From assembly GCA_017746715.1 (NCBI GenBank), contig JAGHZQ010000080.1:124001-188000 (forward strand): 64,000 nucleotides of DNA, in the 5' to 3' direction. The translations under genes and the position numbers were made by a program. Source of the DNA: Cyanobacteria bacterium SBLK. Its GTDB lineage: Bacteria > Cyanobacteriota > Cyanobacteriia > Cyanobacteriales > Spirulinaceae. The notes beneath the pieces are model-generated. The model was not told the origin of the DNA. It made no database searches and saw only the letters and a program-made list of their open reading frames with translations. Of the stretch, positions 15,438-23,523 are shown one piece after another; the first letter of the stretch is position 1; every line of letters starts with the position of its first letter.

Positions 15438-18400
15438 TTAACTGGACAAAAGAGATTGCTTATATCTTTGTTTTAATCGCTGTCGTCCTTGTTTTAAAGC
15501 TAAATTTGTTTCCAAATCGCTTGGCGGGGAAGAAGCTGTTTGTTGCCCGGATAAGTATTGACTGAGTTGCCGAATGGTTGAATAGTTAAAAAGATCGACT
15601 ATCGCTACATTTTTGGCTAAATCCGGCAATTGTTTTAAGATTTTCCCATAAATCCGGGTGAGTAATAAAGAGTTCCCGCCTAAATCAAAAAAGTTGCGAT
15701 TGACTCCCACCCGCTCTAAGTCGAGAACCTCCTGCCAAATTGCTGCAATGGTTTGTTCGAGAGAATTGCGAGGGACAATATCGGGTTCGCAGTTTTCGGC
15801 GGGTAGATAATCGGGAAGGGGTAAAGCACGGCGATTTACTTTCCCATTTGCAGACAAAGGAAACGTTTCGAGAAAAACAAATGCCGAGGGAATCATGTAA
15901 TTGGGAAGGCGATCGCTCAGAAAATGCTTGAGATCGTCAACGGGAATTTCATTATCTTCTTGTATTACATAAGCCACTAAACGCTTGTTCCGCAAATCGT
16001 TCCCCGAAACTTCCGCGATCGCTTGTTTCACGCGAGGATGCTGAGTTAAAGCCGCTTCAATTTCCCCTAACTCAATGCGATAGCCGCCAACCTTAACCTG
16101 AAAGTCTTCTCGTCCGAGGAATTCAATCTTGCTATCCGGGAGATAGCGTCCCAAATCCCCAGTTTTATAAAGCCGTTCCTTGGTTTTCGGATGGATGATG
16201 AAGTGTTTGTCTGTTTTTTCGCGATTGCGCCAATATTCCCGTGCCAATCCGATCCCGCCAATGTACAAATGTCCGGCAACCCAGACGGGTCGAGGCTCTA
16301 AGTTTTCATCTAACACATAAAAGCGCTGATTCGTTAAAGGAACGCCATAGGGAATGCTTTTCCAAGTGGGATCGACGCGATCGATGGGATAGTAAATCGA
16401 CCAGATCGAGGCTTCTGTGGCGCCTCCCAAACTGACAACGCGCGCATCTCGACCGAGAGTTTGAATTTGTTCGGGTAAAGAGAGGGGAATCCAATCGCCA
16501 CTGAGGAGAACTAACCGCAAATCCTCTAAATCCCGTGCATAATCGACCATCATCTGCATTAAGGCCGGGACGGAATTCCAAAGGGTAATCTGGTGTTGTT
16601 GCAGCAGTTCCGCCCAATGTCGGGGATCGCGATCGCGATGGGCTTCCGGAAGCACGATCGCTCCCCCTGCAGCCAAGATACCGAAAATATCGTACACCGA
16701 AAGATCGAAACTCAGCGAAGAGAGGGCCAGAACGCGATCGTTCGCACCAATGTCAAAGCGTCGGTTAATATCTTCGATAGTATTGACGGCTCCTCGATGG
16801 TCGATAGCAACACCTTTGGGCATTCCCGTCGAACCCGAAGTATAAATGAGATAAGCCAGATCCTCAGGAGCTTGTTGGTGCTTTAAAGGTGCAGTACTTT
16901 CCTCCGTCAAATCGTCGCGATCGACGCACAAGCAAACAATTCCCGAGGGCCAAGATAGCGTCTCGTGCAACCATGATTGAGTCAGGATGATACTCACCTC
17001 ACTATTTGCTAAGAGTATCTTGCGGCGTTCTTCAGGCCAAGCTGGATCGATGGGAACGTAAGCCGCTCCCGAAGCTAAAATCCCCAAAACCGCAACGACT
17101 TGCTCCCATCCCTTTTCCATGACCACCGCAACGAAGCGATCGCAACCCGCTCCGAATTTCTGCAAGCGATGGGCGAGTTGGTTGGAAAAGTTAAATAACT
17201 CCTGATAAGTGAGAGTTCGTTGCGGTGCGATAACGGCGAGTTCGCTGGCTCGTTCTGCCACTCGGGCGGTAAATCCCTCGTGCAGGAGAGCTTCAGAAAT
17301 GGGTGCATGAGTGCAATTTATTGCATCGGTGCGGGCGAGTTGCGCGGGGGGAAGTAGCGATGGCGTTTCTTGCCAAGCCGTTGCAGAGGTCGCCAGCGTC
17401 TCGAGCAAGCGACAATAAGCCGCAAACATTTCGGCAACCAAATCCGTCGGAAATAACTCCTCGACCACATCCCAATTAAAAGTAAGATCTCCCTTTTCTT
17501 CCCAAACCTGTACGTCCATCCATGCTTGCGATGCCTGGCTGATGGCATAAACCAACTCGCCCAAATGGGTGAAACTCGAGGTTTCTTGACCCAATGCCCC
17601 CATCCCGAGGGTACTGGTAAAAACAATGGGGAAGGCGTTGGGAGTCGTCCCGTTTGCACGCGCGAGTTCCCGCGTCACTCGCACGCCGCTAAAATAGCGG
17701 TGTTCAAGATCTTGCCATAATTGCTGTTGGATGGCGATCGCGCGATCGCGAAAAGAGAGAGTTGGGGGCGCATCAACGGACAAAAGCGTTGTCGAGGTAA
17801 AATCTCCGATTAAATCGTTAACTTGGGGATGAAAGGGCAAGCGATTGAAAAGCGCCAAATTTACGGTAAAACGCGGATTTTTGCTCCAAACTCTCAAGAT
17901 TTCGCAAAATGCTGCGAGCAAAGCCACCGAAGGGGTTACGCCTGCATTTGCTGCCCGATCGCGCAGTTGCTGCCAGTCCGGACGGCTCAAGCGTCCGTCG
18001 TAGCGCTTGGCTCGCGGCTGTTTAATGCTGCTGGGATGTTGGGCTAAGGGCAATTCTGGGGCAGGGGGCAGAGTATCGAGGCGAGAGAGCCAATAATCTC
18101 GCGATCGCCGATACAAGGCTGTCGTTTCTAACTTTTGTTCCGCCAGCACGCAATCTCTAAAGGTGATCTCTAAAGGTGGGAGGGTGACTTCAGGTTGATT
18201 GTAGCGTTGAGACCACTCTTCAAACAAGCGAAAGAGACTCCAAGCATCGAAGATTTGCAGGTCGTAGCTGACGTGCAAGCGAACTCGCTCCCCGGGTAAT
18301 TGGGTGGCGCGAAATTCAAATAACGGCCAGCGATCGCCGCTTAACACTTGGTGGGAGAGCTCTTGGCGAACGGCTTCGATGGCGCGATCGATCTCGGTTG

Positions 18401-18887
18401 GGGAAGATTGCCGCAAATCTAAAACCGCAATTTCATAAGCCGGAACTTTTTCGAGAACTTGTTGTCGGCCGTCGGGAAGGATAATCGCCCGCAGCATATC
18501 GTGGCGATCGATTAAACCCAGTAGGGCGCGGTTCAAGCGTTCTAAATCCAATCCTTTGCTCTCGATCTCGTAGTAGCCGTGGTTGGCCACGTTGCCCAAT
18601 TCCATCACTTCCAAGCGACCCACCCAATAAGCGTGTTGCAGATCCGTGAGAGGAAAGGGATCGTGACGACCGTCCGGATCCCGAATGAGGGGAGGAAGAG
18701 AGGCAAAAGTCTCTGTGGTTTCTCCTTCTTCGAGGAGGGCGAGAAGTTCGGTTTTTCGCTTTTGTAAGGCTTGGCGCAAGTCGGCGGTTAATCCTCCCGC
18801 AGGGGCATCGACTGCAAGAGATTCGCCTTCAACGGCGAGTTTGATGTCTTTGGTGCGGAGCTCTCGGAGTAGAAGTTGTAATTCCAT
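15438..18887 (-). CDS. NRPS: TubC docking - heterocyclization (Cy) - cysteine adenylation - PCP
   Basis: 1149 residues. Residues 1-55 look like a TubC-type docking domain. Residues about 75-500 are a heterocyclization domain: FPLTDLQHAYWVGR, RHDMLR, the diagnostic DxxxxD at 209-214 (DLQIFD) in place of the HHxxxDG of ordinary C domains, and a GDFTSTTLL motif. Residues about 530-1030 are an adenylation domain (LIYTSGSTGMPKGV, GGATEASIW, YKTGDLGRY, NGKVNRRAL). My alignment of the specificity positions to GrsA reads D-L-Y-N-L-S-L-I-W-K, the classical cysteine code. A PCP follows (NFFDLGGNSLLLTRI). There is no methyltransferase, epimerase or terminal TE. It should join an aryl thioester to Cys and cyclise it to a thiazoline. 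Same strand as the KASIII and salicylate synthase genes. Confidence 0.93.
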   Translation of the reverse strand: MELQLLLRELRTKDIKLAVEGESLAVDAPAGGLTADLRQALQKRKTELLALLEEGETTETFASLPPLIRDPDGRHDPFPLTDLQHAYWVGRLEVMELGNVANHGYYEIESKGLDLERLNRALLGLIDRHDMLRAIILPDGRQQVLEKVPAYEIAVLDLRQSSPTEIDRAIEAVRQELSHQVLSGDRWPLFEFRATQLPGERVRLHVSYDLQIFDAWSLFRLFEEWSQRYNQPEVTLPPLEITFRDCVLAEQKLETTALYRRSRDYWLSRLDTLPPAPELPLAQHPSSIKQPRAKRYDGRLSRPDWQQLRDRAANAGVTPSVALLAAFCEILRVWSKNPRFTVNLALFNRLPFHPQVNDLIGDFTSTTLLSVDAPPTLSFRDRAIAIQQQLWQDLEHRYFSGVRVTRELARANGTTPNAFPIVFTSTLGMGALGQETSSFTHLGELVYAISQASQAWMDVQVWEEKGDLTFNWDVVEELFPTDLVAEMFAAYCRLLETLATSATAWQETPSLLPPAQLARTDAINCTHAPISEALLHEGFTARVAERASELAVIAPQRTLTYQELFNFSNQLAHRLQKFGAGCDRFVAVVMEKGWEQVVAVLGILASGAAYVPIDPAWPEERRKILLANSEVSIILTQSWLHETLSWPSGIVCLCVDRDDLTEESTAPLKHQQAPEDLAYLIYTSGSTGMPKGVAIDHRGAVNTIEDINRRFDIGANDRVLALSSLSFDLSVYDIFGILAAGGAIVLPEAHRDRDPRHWAELLQQHQITLWNSVPALMQMMVDYARDLEDLRLVLLSGDWIPLSLPEQIQTLGRDARVVSLGGATEASIWSIYYPIDRVDPTWKSIPYGVPLTNQRFYVLDENLEPRPVWVAGHLYIGGIGLAREYWRNREKTDKHFIIHPKTKERLYKTGDLGRYLPDSKIEFLGREDFQVKVGGYRIELGEIEAALTQHPRVKQAIAEVSGNDLRNKRLVAYVIQEDNEIPVDDLKHFLSDRLPNYMIPSAFVFLETFPLSANGKVNRRALPLPDYLPAENCEPDIVPRNSLEQTIAAIWQEVLDLERVGVNRNFFDLGGNSLLLTRIYGKILKQLPDLAKNVAIVDLFNYSTIRQLSQYLSGQQTASSPPSDLETNLALKQGRQRLKQRYKQSLLSS

Positions 18888-18912
18888 CAGTTTATCAGTG
18901 AATAGTTATCAG

Positions 18913-18932
18913 TTATAGCGCTACGCGCTAGG
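18913..18932. repeat. 20-base repeat, copy 2
   Basis: Exact second copy of the 20-base TTATAGCGCTACGCGCTAGG sequence at 15374-15393. It lies 26 bases upstream of the NRPS start codon. Role unknown; similar short palindromic units are dispersed in cyanobacterial genomes. Confidence 0.6.
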
Positions 18933-19039
18933 CAAGGGGCAACGGCCGATGGTCAACCCATTAAGCGGATTTGATATTATTTTTTGGGTCAGAATGAGAA
19001 TGAGTCAAGTTTGTTGTGGAGATTGGGAAATAACTAGGG

Positions 19040-20566
19040 TTAGAAATGGACGATTTCTCGAGGTCTGTCGTTTTGGGTCTCAGATATATTGCTTAATTCC
19101 TTTAAGATAAGGCGATCGAGGAGATAATCCGCAAGGCGATCGCTATTGTTCTCGCCAAAGAATTGTTGCAGGGGAACTTGGATGCGAAAATCTTCCTCTA
19201 AGCGTCGTTTGAGTTCGATCGCCACGAGGGAATCTAATAAACCGCCAAAGCATAAATCGGATCTGAGTTCCTCGGGGGAACATTGGAGATACATTGCCAA
19301 CCAACCCAAAAGATAGGTTCTCAGCAAAGTGGGTCGCTCTGAGAGAGAAGCGTTCAAAATGGGTTGCGGAGATAGGGTCGGATGCGATGCCAGACGCATT
19401 TTCGACCTCTGCAATGGCACTGCTGATTCTCCGACTTCGTGAAAGATCGTCCCCCCCACTCGTTCTTCGACTTCGGAAACGGCTCGGGGCGGGGCGGGAG
19501 GAGTTCCCAGAACCGTGTCTCCCCAACGCACGATTGCGGCGGTGGCAGTGGCAGCAGCACCGTTGGCATAAATCAAGACGCGATCGCCTTGACTAATTTT
19601 ACCTTGGCGAACGGCACGCTCCAAATTGGCAAGGGGGAAAACCGGCCCGATATTGCCATAACGGGGATAGAGGTTGAGGACGCGATCGCGATCGATTCCC
19701 AGCGCTCGGGCGCAGACATCGGCATACCAAGCTGTCGGAGTATTAAAGGCGAAAAAGTCGATCTCGGCAAGATTGATACCCGCAGTCTCAGCAGCTTTTT
19801 GGCAGCACGATCTCGCTGCATCGGCGGCGGTTTCGGCGAGAGCAATAGCATTATCCCCCGTTCTGGCGAGGGTTTGGGTTTTCCCCTTGCTATTGTCTGC
19901 CAATTCGTAGCGATAGGCATCGCAAGTTTCCGTGGTCGGGGCGATCGCTACGCCTAAAATGCCTTCATCCCCAGGGACGGGACTGACGATAAAAGCACCC
20001 GCCCCATCTCCCAGAGTCCAAGAAAGGGAGTCGGTATTATCCGTGGCATTTGAACCGAAGTGAGAAACGACAACGAGAATATTTTCATAAATTCCTGACT
20101 TGATAAAGGCGCGAGCGCTTTGTAGGGCAATGAGAGCGCTCGCGCAGGTGGATTCGATATTCCAAGCCGGACAGTACAGCCCGATGGCTCGAGACAGGTA
20201 AGCCGCATGACCGGGGCCGAGACGATCGGGAAAGAGGGGGGAAACCAGTGCGAGATCGATATCTTCCGGACTGAGTCCGGCAAGGGCGATCGCTTCTTTT
20301 GCCCCCTGACATTCCAATGCCAACCCCGATTCCTTTCCTCGGAGAAGGCGTCGCTCTCTTGCCCCTCGAAAGGGATCGCCGAGATAGGGAGCAACTGCCC
20401 GAGACCAAATATCGGAGTTTTCATTTCCCATTGTTGCCGCACCTCTCCTCCGCCGCTTTCTCGTTTTGGGCAACAAGTGAGGGAAGTTTTCGCGCCAATA
20501 GGCATTGGTGCGAATGGTTTCGGGAAAGCTCAAGGTTAGAGAACGGATGCCGATAGAAGCGTTCAT
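19040..20566 (-). CDS. KASIII-like ketoacyl synthase/acyltransferase fused to a C-terminal carrier domain
   Basis: 508 residues. Residues 1-350 follow the FabH fold: IESTCASAL with nucleophile Cys141, LGDGAGAF and YGNIGPVFPLANL with the Asn of the triad at about 305. At the position of the FabH catalytic His (HQAN) the sequence reads FNTPTAWYAD, so the His is missing. Residues about 415-490 form a carrier protein with the phosphopantetheine Ser446 in CFGGLLDSLVAIE. KASIII proteins without a full triad often act as acyl transferases rather than decarboxylating synthases. In this locus it may move the aryl-thiazoline acyl group between NRPS and PKS, or onto its own carrier (inference). It lies 150 bases after the AcpS-like gene and 152 bases before the NRPS. 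Confidence 0.85.
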   Translation of the reverse strand: MNASIGIRSLTLSFPETIRTNAYWRENFPHLLPKTRKRRRRGAATMGNENSDIWSRAVAPYLGDPFRGARERRLLRGKESGLALECQGAKEAIALAGLSPEDIDLALVSPLFPDRLGPGHAAYLSRAIGLYCPAWNIESTCASALIALQSARAFIKSGIYENILVVVSHFGSNATDNTDSLSWTLGDGAGAFIVSPVPGDEGILGVAIAPTTETCDAYRYELADNSKGKTQTLARTGDNAIALAETAADAARSCCQKAAETAGINLAEIDFFAFNTPTAWYADVCARALGIDRDRVLNLYPRYGNIGPVFPLANLERAVRQGKISQGDRVLIYANGAAATATAAIVRWGDTVLGTPPAPPRAVSEVEERVGGTIFHEVGESAVPLQRSKMRLASHPTLSPQPILNASLSERPTLLRTYLLGWLAMYLQCSPEELRSDLCFGGLLDSLVAIELKRRLEEDFRIQVPLQQFFGENNSDRLADYLLDRLILKELSNISETQNDRPREIVHF

Positions 20567-20716
20567 AATTTTTTGGGTTCGACTCCATTAATGAATGGAC
20601 GTTATACCAATTCGCAACAGGTCGGTTGGGGATGAGCGCGAGGGATGCTGAGGCGCAATTCGCAGATTCCCACGCGATCGGGGTTTAAGCCTTACGATCT
20701 ATAGCCAGAATTGGTG

Positions 20717-21118
20717 TTAAAAGTTTTGCATTGCGATCGCCCAAGCGACGGCATAGCGAGAGGTATGGCTGATACTCAAGAGCCATCCCGTTATTCCTGC
20801 ATTAGCGGCAGCAATTTTGCCGCGATCGCTCAAAGCCACGGCAGGCGCGCCATGAGGCAATCTTTGAATCTCCACATCCAACAGCGAGAGTTCGGGTAAA
20901 TAACTGAGGATGCTTTGTTTGGCCGCCAGACGACCCCCTAAATATTGCAACCGTCGCTCTCCTGCCTCCCAAGCATGGCGTTCGGCGATCGTGAAGTGCC
21001 GTTCTTCGTCGAGGGTTCGCAGACTCTCTATCTCGACTAGGGTCAAGGTACGATCTCGCAGCATCTCTGAGAGAAAATTGCTCGTTGGATTAGAAAATTT
21101 TAGGGAGTTGTCTGTCAT
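20717..21118 (-). CDS. degenerate AcpS-like protein lacking metal ligands
   Basis: About 133 residues from the ATG at 21118, 10 bases after the salicylate synthase stop; a TTG at 21142 would overlap that gene. The general AcpS pattern is clear: LGGRLAAKQSILSYL, DVEIQRLPHGAPAVALSDRGKIAAANAG and SISHTSRYAVAWAIA. Both Mg-binding residues are changed, however: the Asp of GxDxxxI is Thr (LTLVEIES) and the Glu of AAKEA is Gln (AAKQS). Tight placement between salicylate synthase and the KASIII gene suggests a retained role, perhaps carrier binding, but ordinary transferase activity looks unlikely. The AcpS at 12588 has both ligands. Confidence 0.75.
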   Translation of the reverse strand: MTDNSLKFSNPTSNFLSEMLRDRTLTLVEIESLRTLDEERHFTIAERHAWEAGERRLQYLGGRLAAKQSILSYLPELSLLDVEIQRLPHGAPAVALSDRGKIAAANAGITGWLLSISHTSRYAVAWAIAMQNF

Positions 21119-21128
21119 TAGTGCCGGA

Positions 21129-22454
21129 TTACTCAACGACAAGATTGGCCAGCATCGTGTTCATTTTGTTAACCGACTCGATATATTCATTGGCGGGAAC
21201 GGACTCGGCAACGATGCCCGCTCCTGCATTGAGGTGAATGCTATCGCCGTATTGGAAAACCGAGCGGATGGCGAGGGCGAGGTCGGATTCTCCATTCTTG
21301 CTGACCCAGCCAACCGTGCCGGCATAAAGCCCTCGGGGTTTGTCTTCGAGGCGATCGATCCAGTGCAACGCCTGTTGTTTGTCGATCCCGGACACTGTAA
21401 TGCCGGGGAAGAGGACTTTCAGCGCATCCCACAGGGTGCGATCGGGCTGGAGGAGACCCCCCACGCGAGAGGAAAGATGCTGAACGCAACGATAGCCCTT
21501 AATTTCCATAAAATTAAACACGCCCACGCTATTGGGCAGGCAAACCGAGGCCATTTCTTCTTGGGCCAGCCAAGCGGAGAGGGCGTGTTCTTTCACTTCC
21601 TTGGCATCGGAAAATAACTCGGCATAGAGGCGCAAGTCTTCCTCTGGGGTTGCGCCTCGCGGTCGCGTTCCCGCCAAGGGATTCGTGACGACCCAACGCC
21701 CGTCTGTCGTTTTCATGAGAATCTCGGGACTGAATCCGACACCCTTCACCTCTCCCAGTTCAAAGGCATAGGAACGGTAAGAATTATTGGCTTGGTTGGC
21801 GATTGCATAGGTGCCGAGGACATTTAATTCTCCCGTATACTTGGCGGTGCGAGAAATAATGGCTTTTTGCAAGTGCTCGGCCTTTATCGCTGCAATGAGT
21901 TCTGCTACTCGACCTTCGTAATCTTGGCGATCGCTAAAGTCGATTGAGATAGGAGTCGCCTCATAAATCGGGAGTTGATTCTGAGTCGTTAATAGGGTTT
22001 CAATTTTTTCGAGGGGTTCGAGACTCCGGCAACGAATTCCTTCGGGAATAAAAATTAATTCTATCTCGGGAATCATGAGATAGAGCAAGTCGTTTTGGCT
22101 CTGCTTTGAGTAGGAAGAGTAAAAACTCGCGATGTCAAATGCCACATAGCCATAAGCCGTCCAATTTTCCAAGGGAAGAGCATTTAACATCCCTTCAACT
22201 TGTTTGAGCGGATCGTGGGTGGGTTGGGAATTGGATTCATTCCCAGACATTTTAATTTGTTCTGGATTTGCCGTAATTTTAATGTATTCGCCGATTGCGA
22301 CTCGGACTTCTCCTTCCCCTTCATAGAGAAGGTATCGATCGAGAAGTCCCGCTTCCTGAAAATTTTTCAGAACGATAAGAGGATCTGTTGTATAGCCAGA
22401 AAAAAATTGTTCGCTATACTTCTGCCGAGTAAGATATTTTGATTGAGCTAACAT
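21129..22454 (-). CDS. salicylate synthase (MbtI/Irp9/YbtS-like chorismate-utilising enzyme)
   Basis: 441 residues, the size of MbtI. Family marks of the MST enzymes (menaquinone, siderophore, tryptophan) are KAIISR with the general-base Lys used by isochorismate and salicylate synthases, YAFELGEVKGVGFSPEILMK, NPLAGTRPRG, SDAKEVKEHALSAW, FPGITVSGIDKQQALHWID and CPRGLY-like KPRGLYAGTVGW, plus GAGIVAESVPANEY. It converts chorismate to isochorismate and then to salicylate and pyruvate. No separate isochorismate pyruvate lyase is present, as expected for the bifunctional type. First gene of the minus-strand run salicylate synthase, AcpS-like, KASIII-carrier, NRPS, TEII. It provides the aryl cap. 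Confidence 0.92.
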   Translation of the reverse strand: MLAQSKYLTRQKYSEQFFSGYTTDPLIVLKNFQEAGLLDRYLLYEGEGEVRVAIGEYIKITANPEQIKMSGNESNSQPTHDPLKQVEGMLNALPLENWTAYGYVAFDIASFYSSYSKQSQNDLLYLMIPEIELIFIPEGIRCRSLEPLEKIETLLTTQNQLPIYEATPISIDFSDRQDYEGRVAELIAAIKAEHLQKAIISRTAKYTGELNVLGTYAIANQANNSYRSYAFELGEVKGVGFSPEILMKTTDGRWVVTNPLAGTRPRGATPEEDLRLYAELFSDAKEVKEHALSAWLAQEEMASVCLPNSVGVFNFMEIKGYRCVQHLSSRVGGLLQPDRTLWDALKVLFPGITVSGIDKQQALHWIDRLEDKPRGLYAGTVGWVSKNGESDLALAIRSVFQYGDSIHLNAGAGIVAESVPANEYIESVNKMNTMLANLVVE

Positions 22455-22952
22455 TACTATTCCTCAAGATTGGTTGGAGCGAATACAATCCTTTCTATCG
22501 GACAAATGCAATATTTTGATAGAGCATTTGTCCTTTTTTTTCTCTTGAATTCCAACAATCCAGAATTCATTTACACTTACCAAGACTATCAGCCTAGTTA
22601 AATTTATTCTTCTTGTATCCGGTTTTTTTTTTGCCTCAAACGTATTTTTTAGATCGTCAATCCCATCAAAATTATCAATTATGAACTCAAAATTAGAGAG
22701 GTTTTCTAAAATAAATATTAAGATGGTCGGGTAAGACGCGCTAATCTTTTGACCGTCAACGGTCATCGTGCCGATATCGCTGGATGCCAAGGCATTCCCA
22801 ATTCCAACGCAGGTATCGATATGGAGAAATCGTCCCATTGCAACACGAGTAATCTTGAAAAGTGAAGCTGAGAAAAATTCTGCAACACTAATGAAAAAAT
22901 AGAAGCAAGTATACTGGGATCGGTTGGCTTGAACAATCCCCTAAATCAAAAG

Positions 22953-22973
22953 TATTTTCAATTACTCTCATTA
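22953..22973. promoter_or_regulatory. candidate Fur-type box in the divergent promoter
   Basis: On the minus strand the core reads TGAGAGTAATTGAAA, which matches the 7-1-7 Fur inverted repeat at 9 of 14 defined positions. It lies between the two biosynthetic operons, about 500 bases from each start. Iron repression would fit the locus, but the match alone is weak. Confidence 0.3.
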
Positions 22974-23204
22974 ATTTTTTTGATGAGTTTGAGTCCCTGA
23001 AGAAAGATCTTAGAGAATTCTAGCGCCCTTTCTCCTCGCCAAATAAGGCTTACAGACAAGATTTAGTTTTTTTTTGGACGGGTCTTGTTTTTACAGTGAA
23101 AGCTGTGATATCCTGTTGCCTAGTTTGAGAATCTTTCTTAAAAAGGTTCGATCTAATTGATAATTAATTGCAATAAAAACCGCCATCAGCATTAGATCCG
23201 TGAA

Positions 23205-23240
23205 TATATATCCGTGAAATATGCGGTTAACGGATATATA
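23205..23240. repeat. 11-base inverted repeat upstream of the PKS
   Basis: TATATATCCGT (23205-23215) is the exact reverse complement of ACGGATATATA (23230-23240), with 14 bases between. A direct copy ATCCGTGAA also precedes it at about 23196. No T-run follows, so an operator or short mobile repeat is more likely than a terminator. Confidence 0.45.
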
Positions 23241-23374
23241 GCGATCGCGAACCCATCCCTCATCTTCAGCTCTAGTAGAGAGTTGTAAAAAGCCTTAAGT
23301 CAGTCACCCGTCACTAGGTTTAGGGTTAGAGATTTTACCCGAAATCAACGCTTACCACTAATTGCATTCAGTAG

Positions 23375-23394
23375 GGACGTTTCCGAAAACGTCC
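23375..23394. repeat. dispersed-type hairpin
   Basis: GGACGTTT (23375-23382) pairs with AAACGTCC (23387-23394) around a 4-base loop. The context GTAGGGACGTTTCCG resembles a dispersed hairpin found in many cyanobacterial genomes. No T-run follows. Confidence 0.45.
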
Positions 23395-23523
23395 GTAATT
23401 AATAGAGATTTATGAGGTCGTTAAAACCGAAAAATCCACGGGTAATTTAGCGATTGACGGGAGCGACGAATTACTGAGAATAAATTTCAACTTTTGAAAA
23501 ACAAATACAAATCCATTAAATAT

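Larger units (their letters stand above)
22455..23523. other. 1.07-kb divergent regulatory region between the two biosynthetic operons
   Basis: The salicylate synthase run leaves to the left and the PKS run to the right. I saw no convincing gene; the longest minus-strand frame (22464-22838) lacks family features and was rejected. The spacer holds a Fur-like box near 22953 and two inverted repeats (23205-23240 and 23375-23394), listed separately. Both operons' promoters probably lie here. Confidence 0.5.

Noticed and set aside
19143..20556. Several long frames antisense or out of frame within the KASIII gene
   Set aside because: Shadows produced by G/C-rich codons; the KASIII-carrier frame has clear motifs along its whole length.
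22464..22838. 124-codon minus-strand frame upstream of salicylate synthase
   Set aside because: No recognisable family, unusual composition and no ribosome-binding site; it lies in the divergent regulatory spacer.
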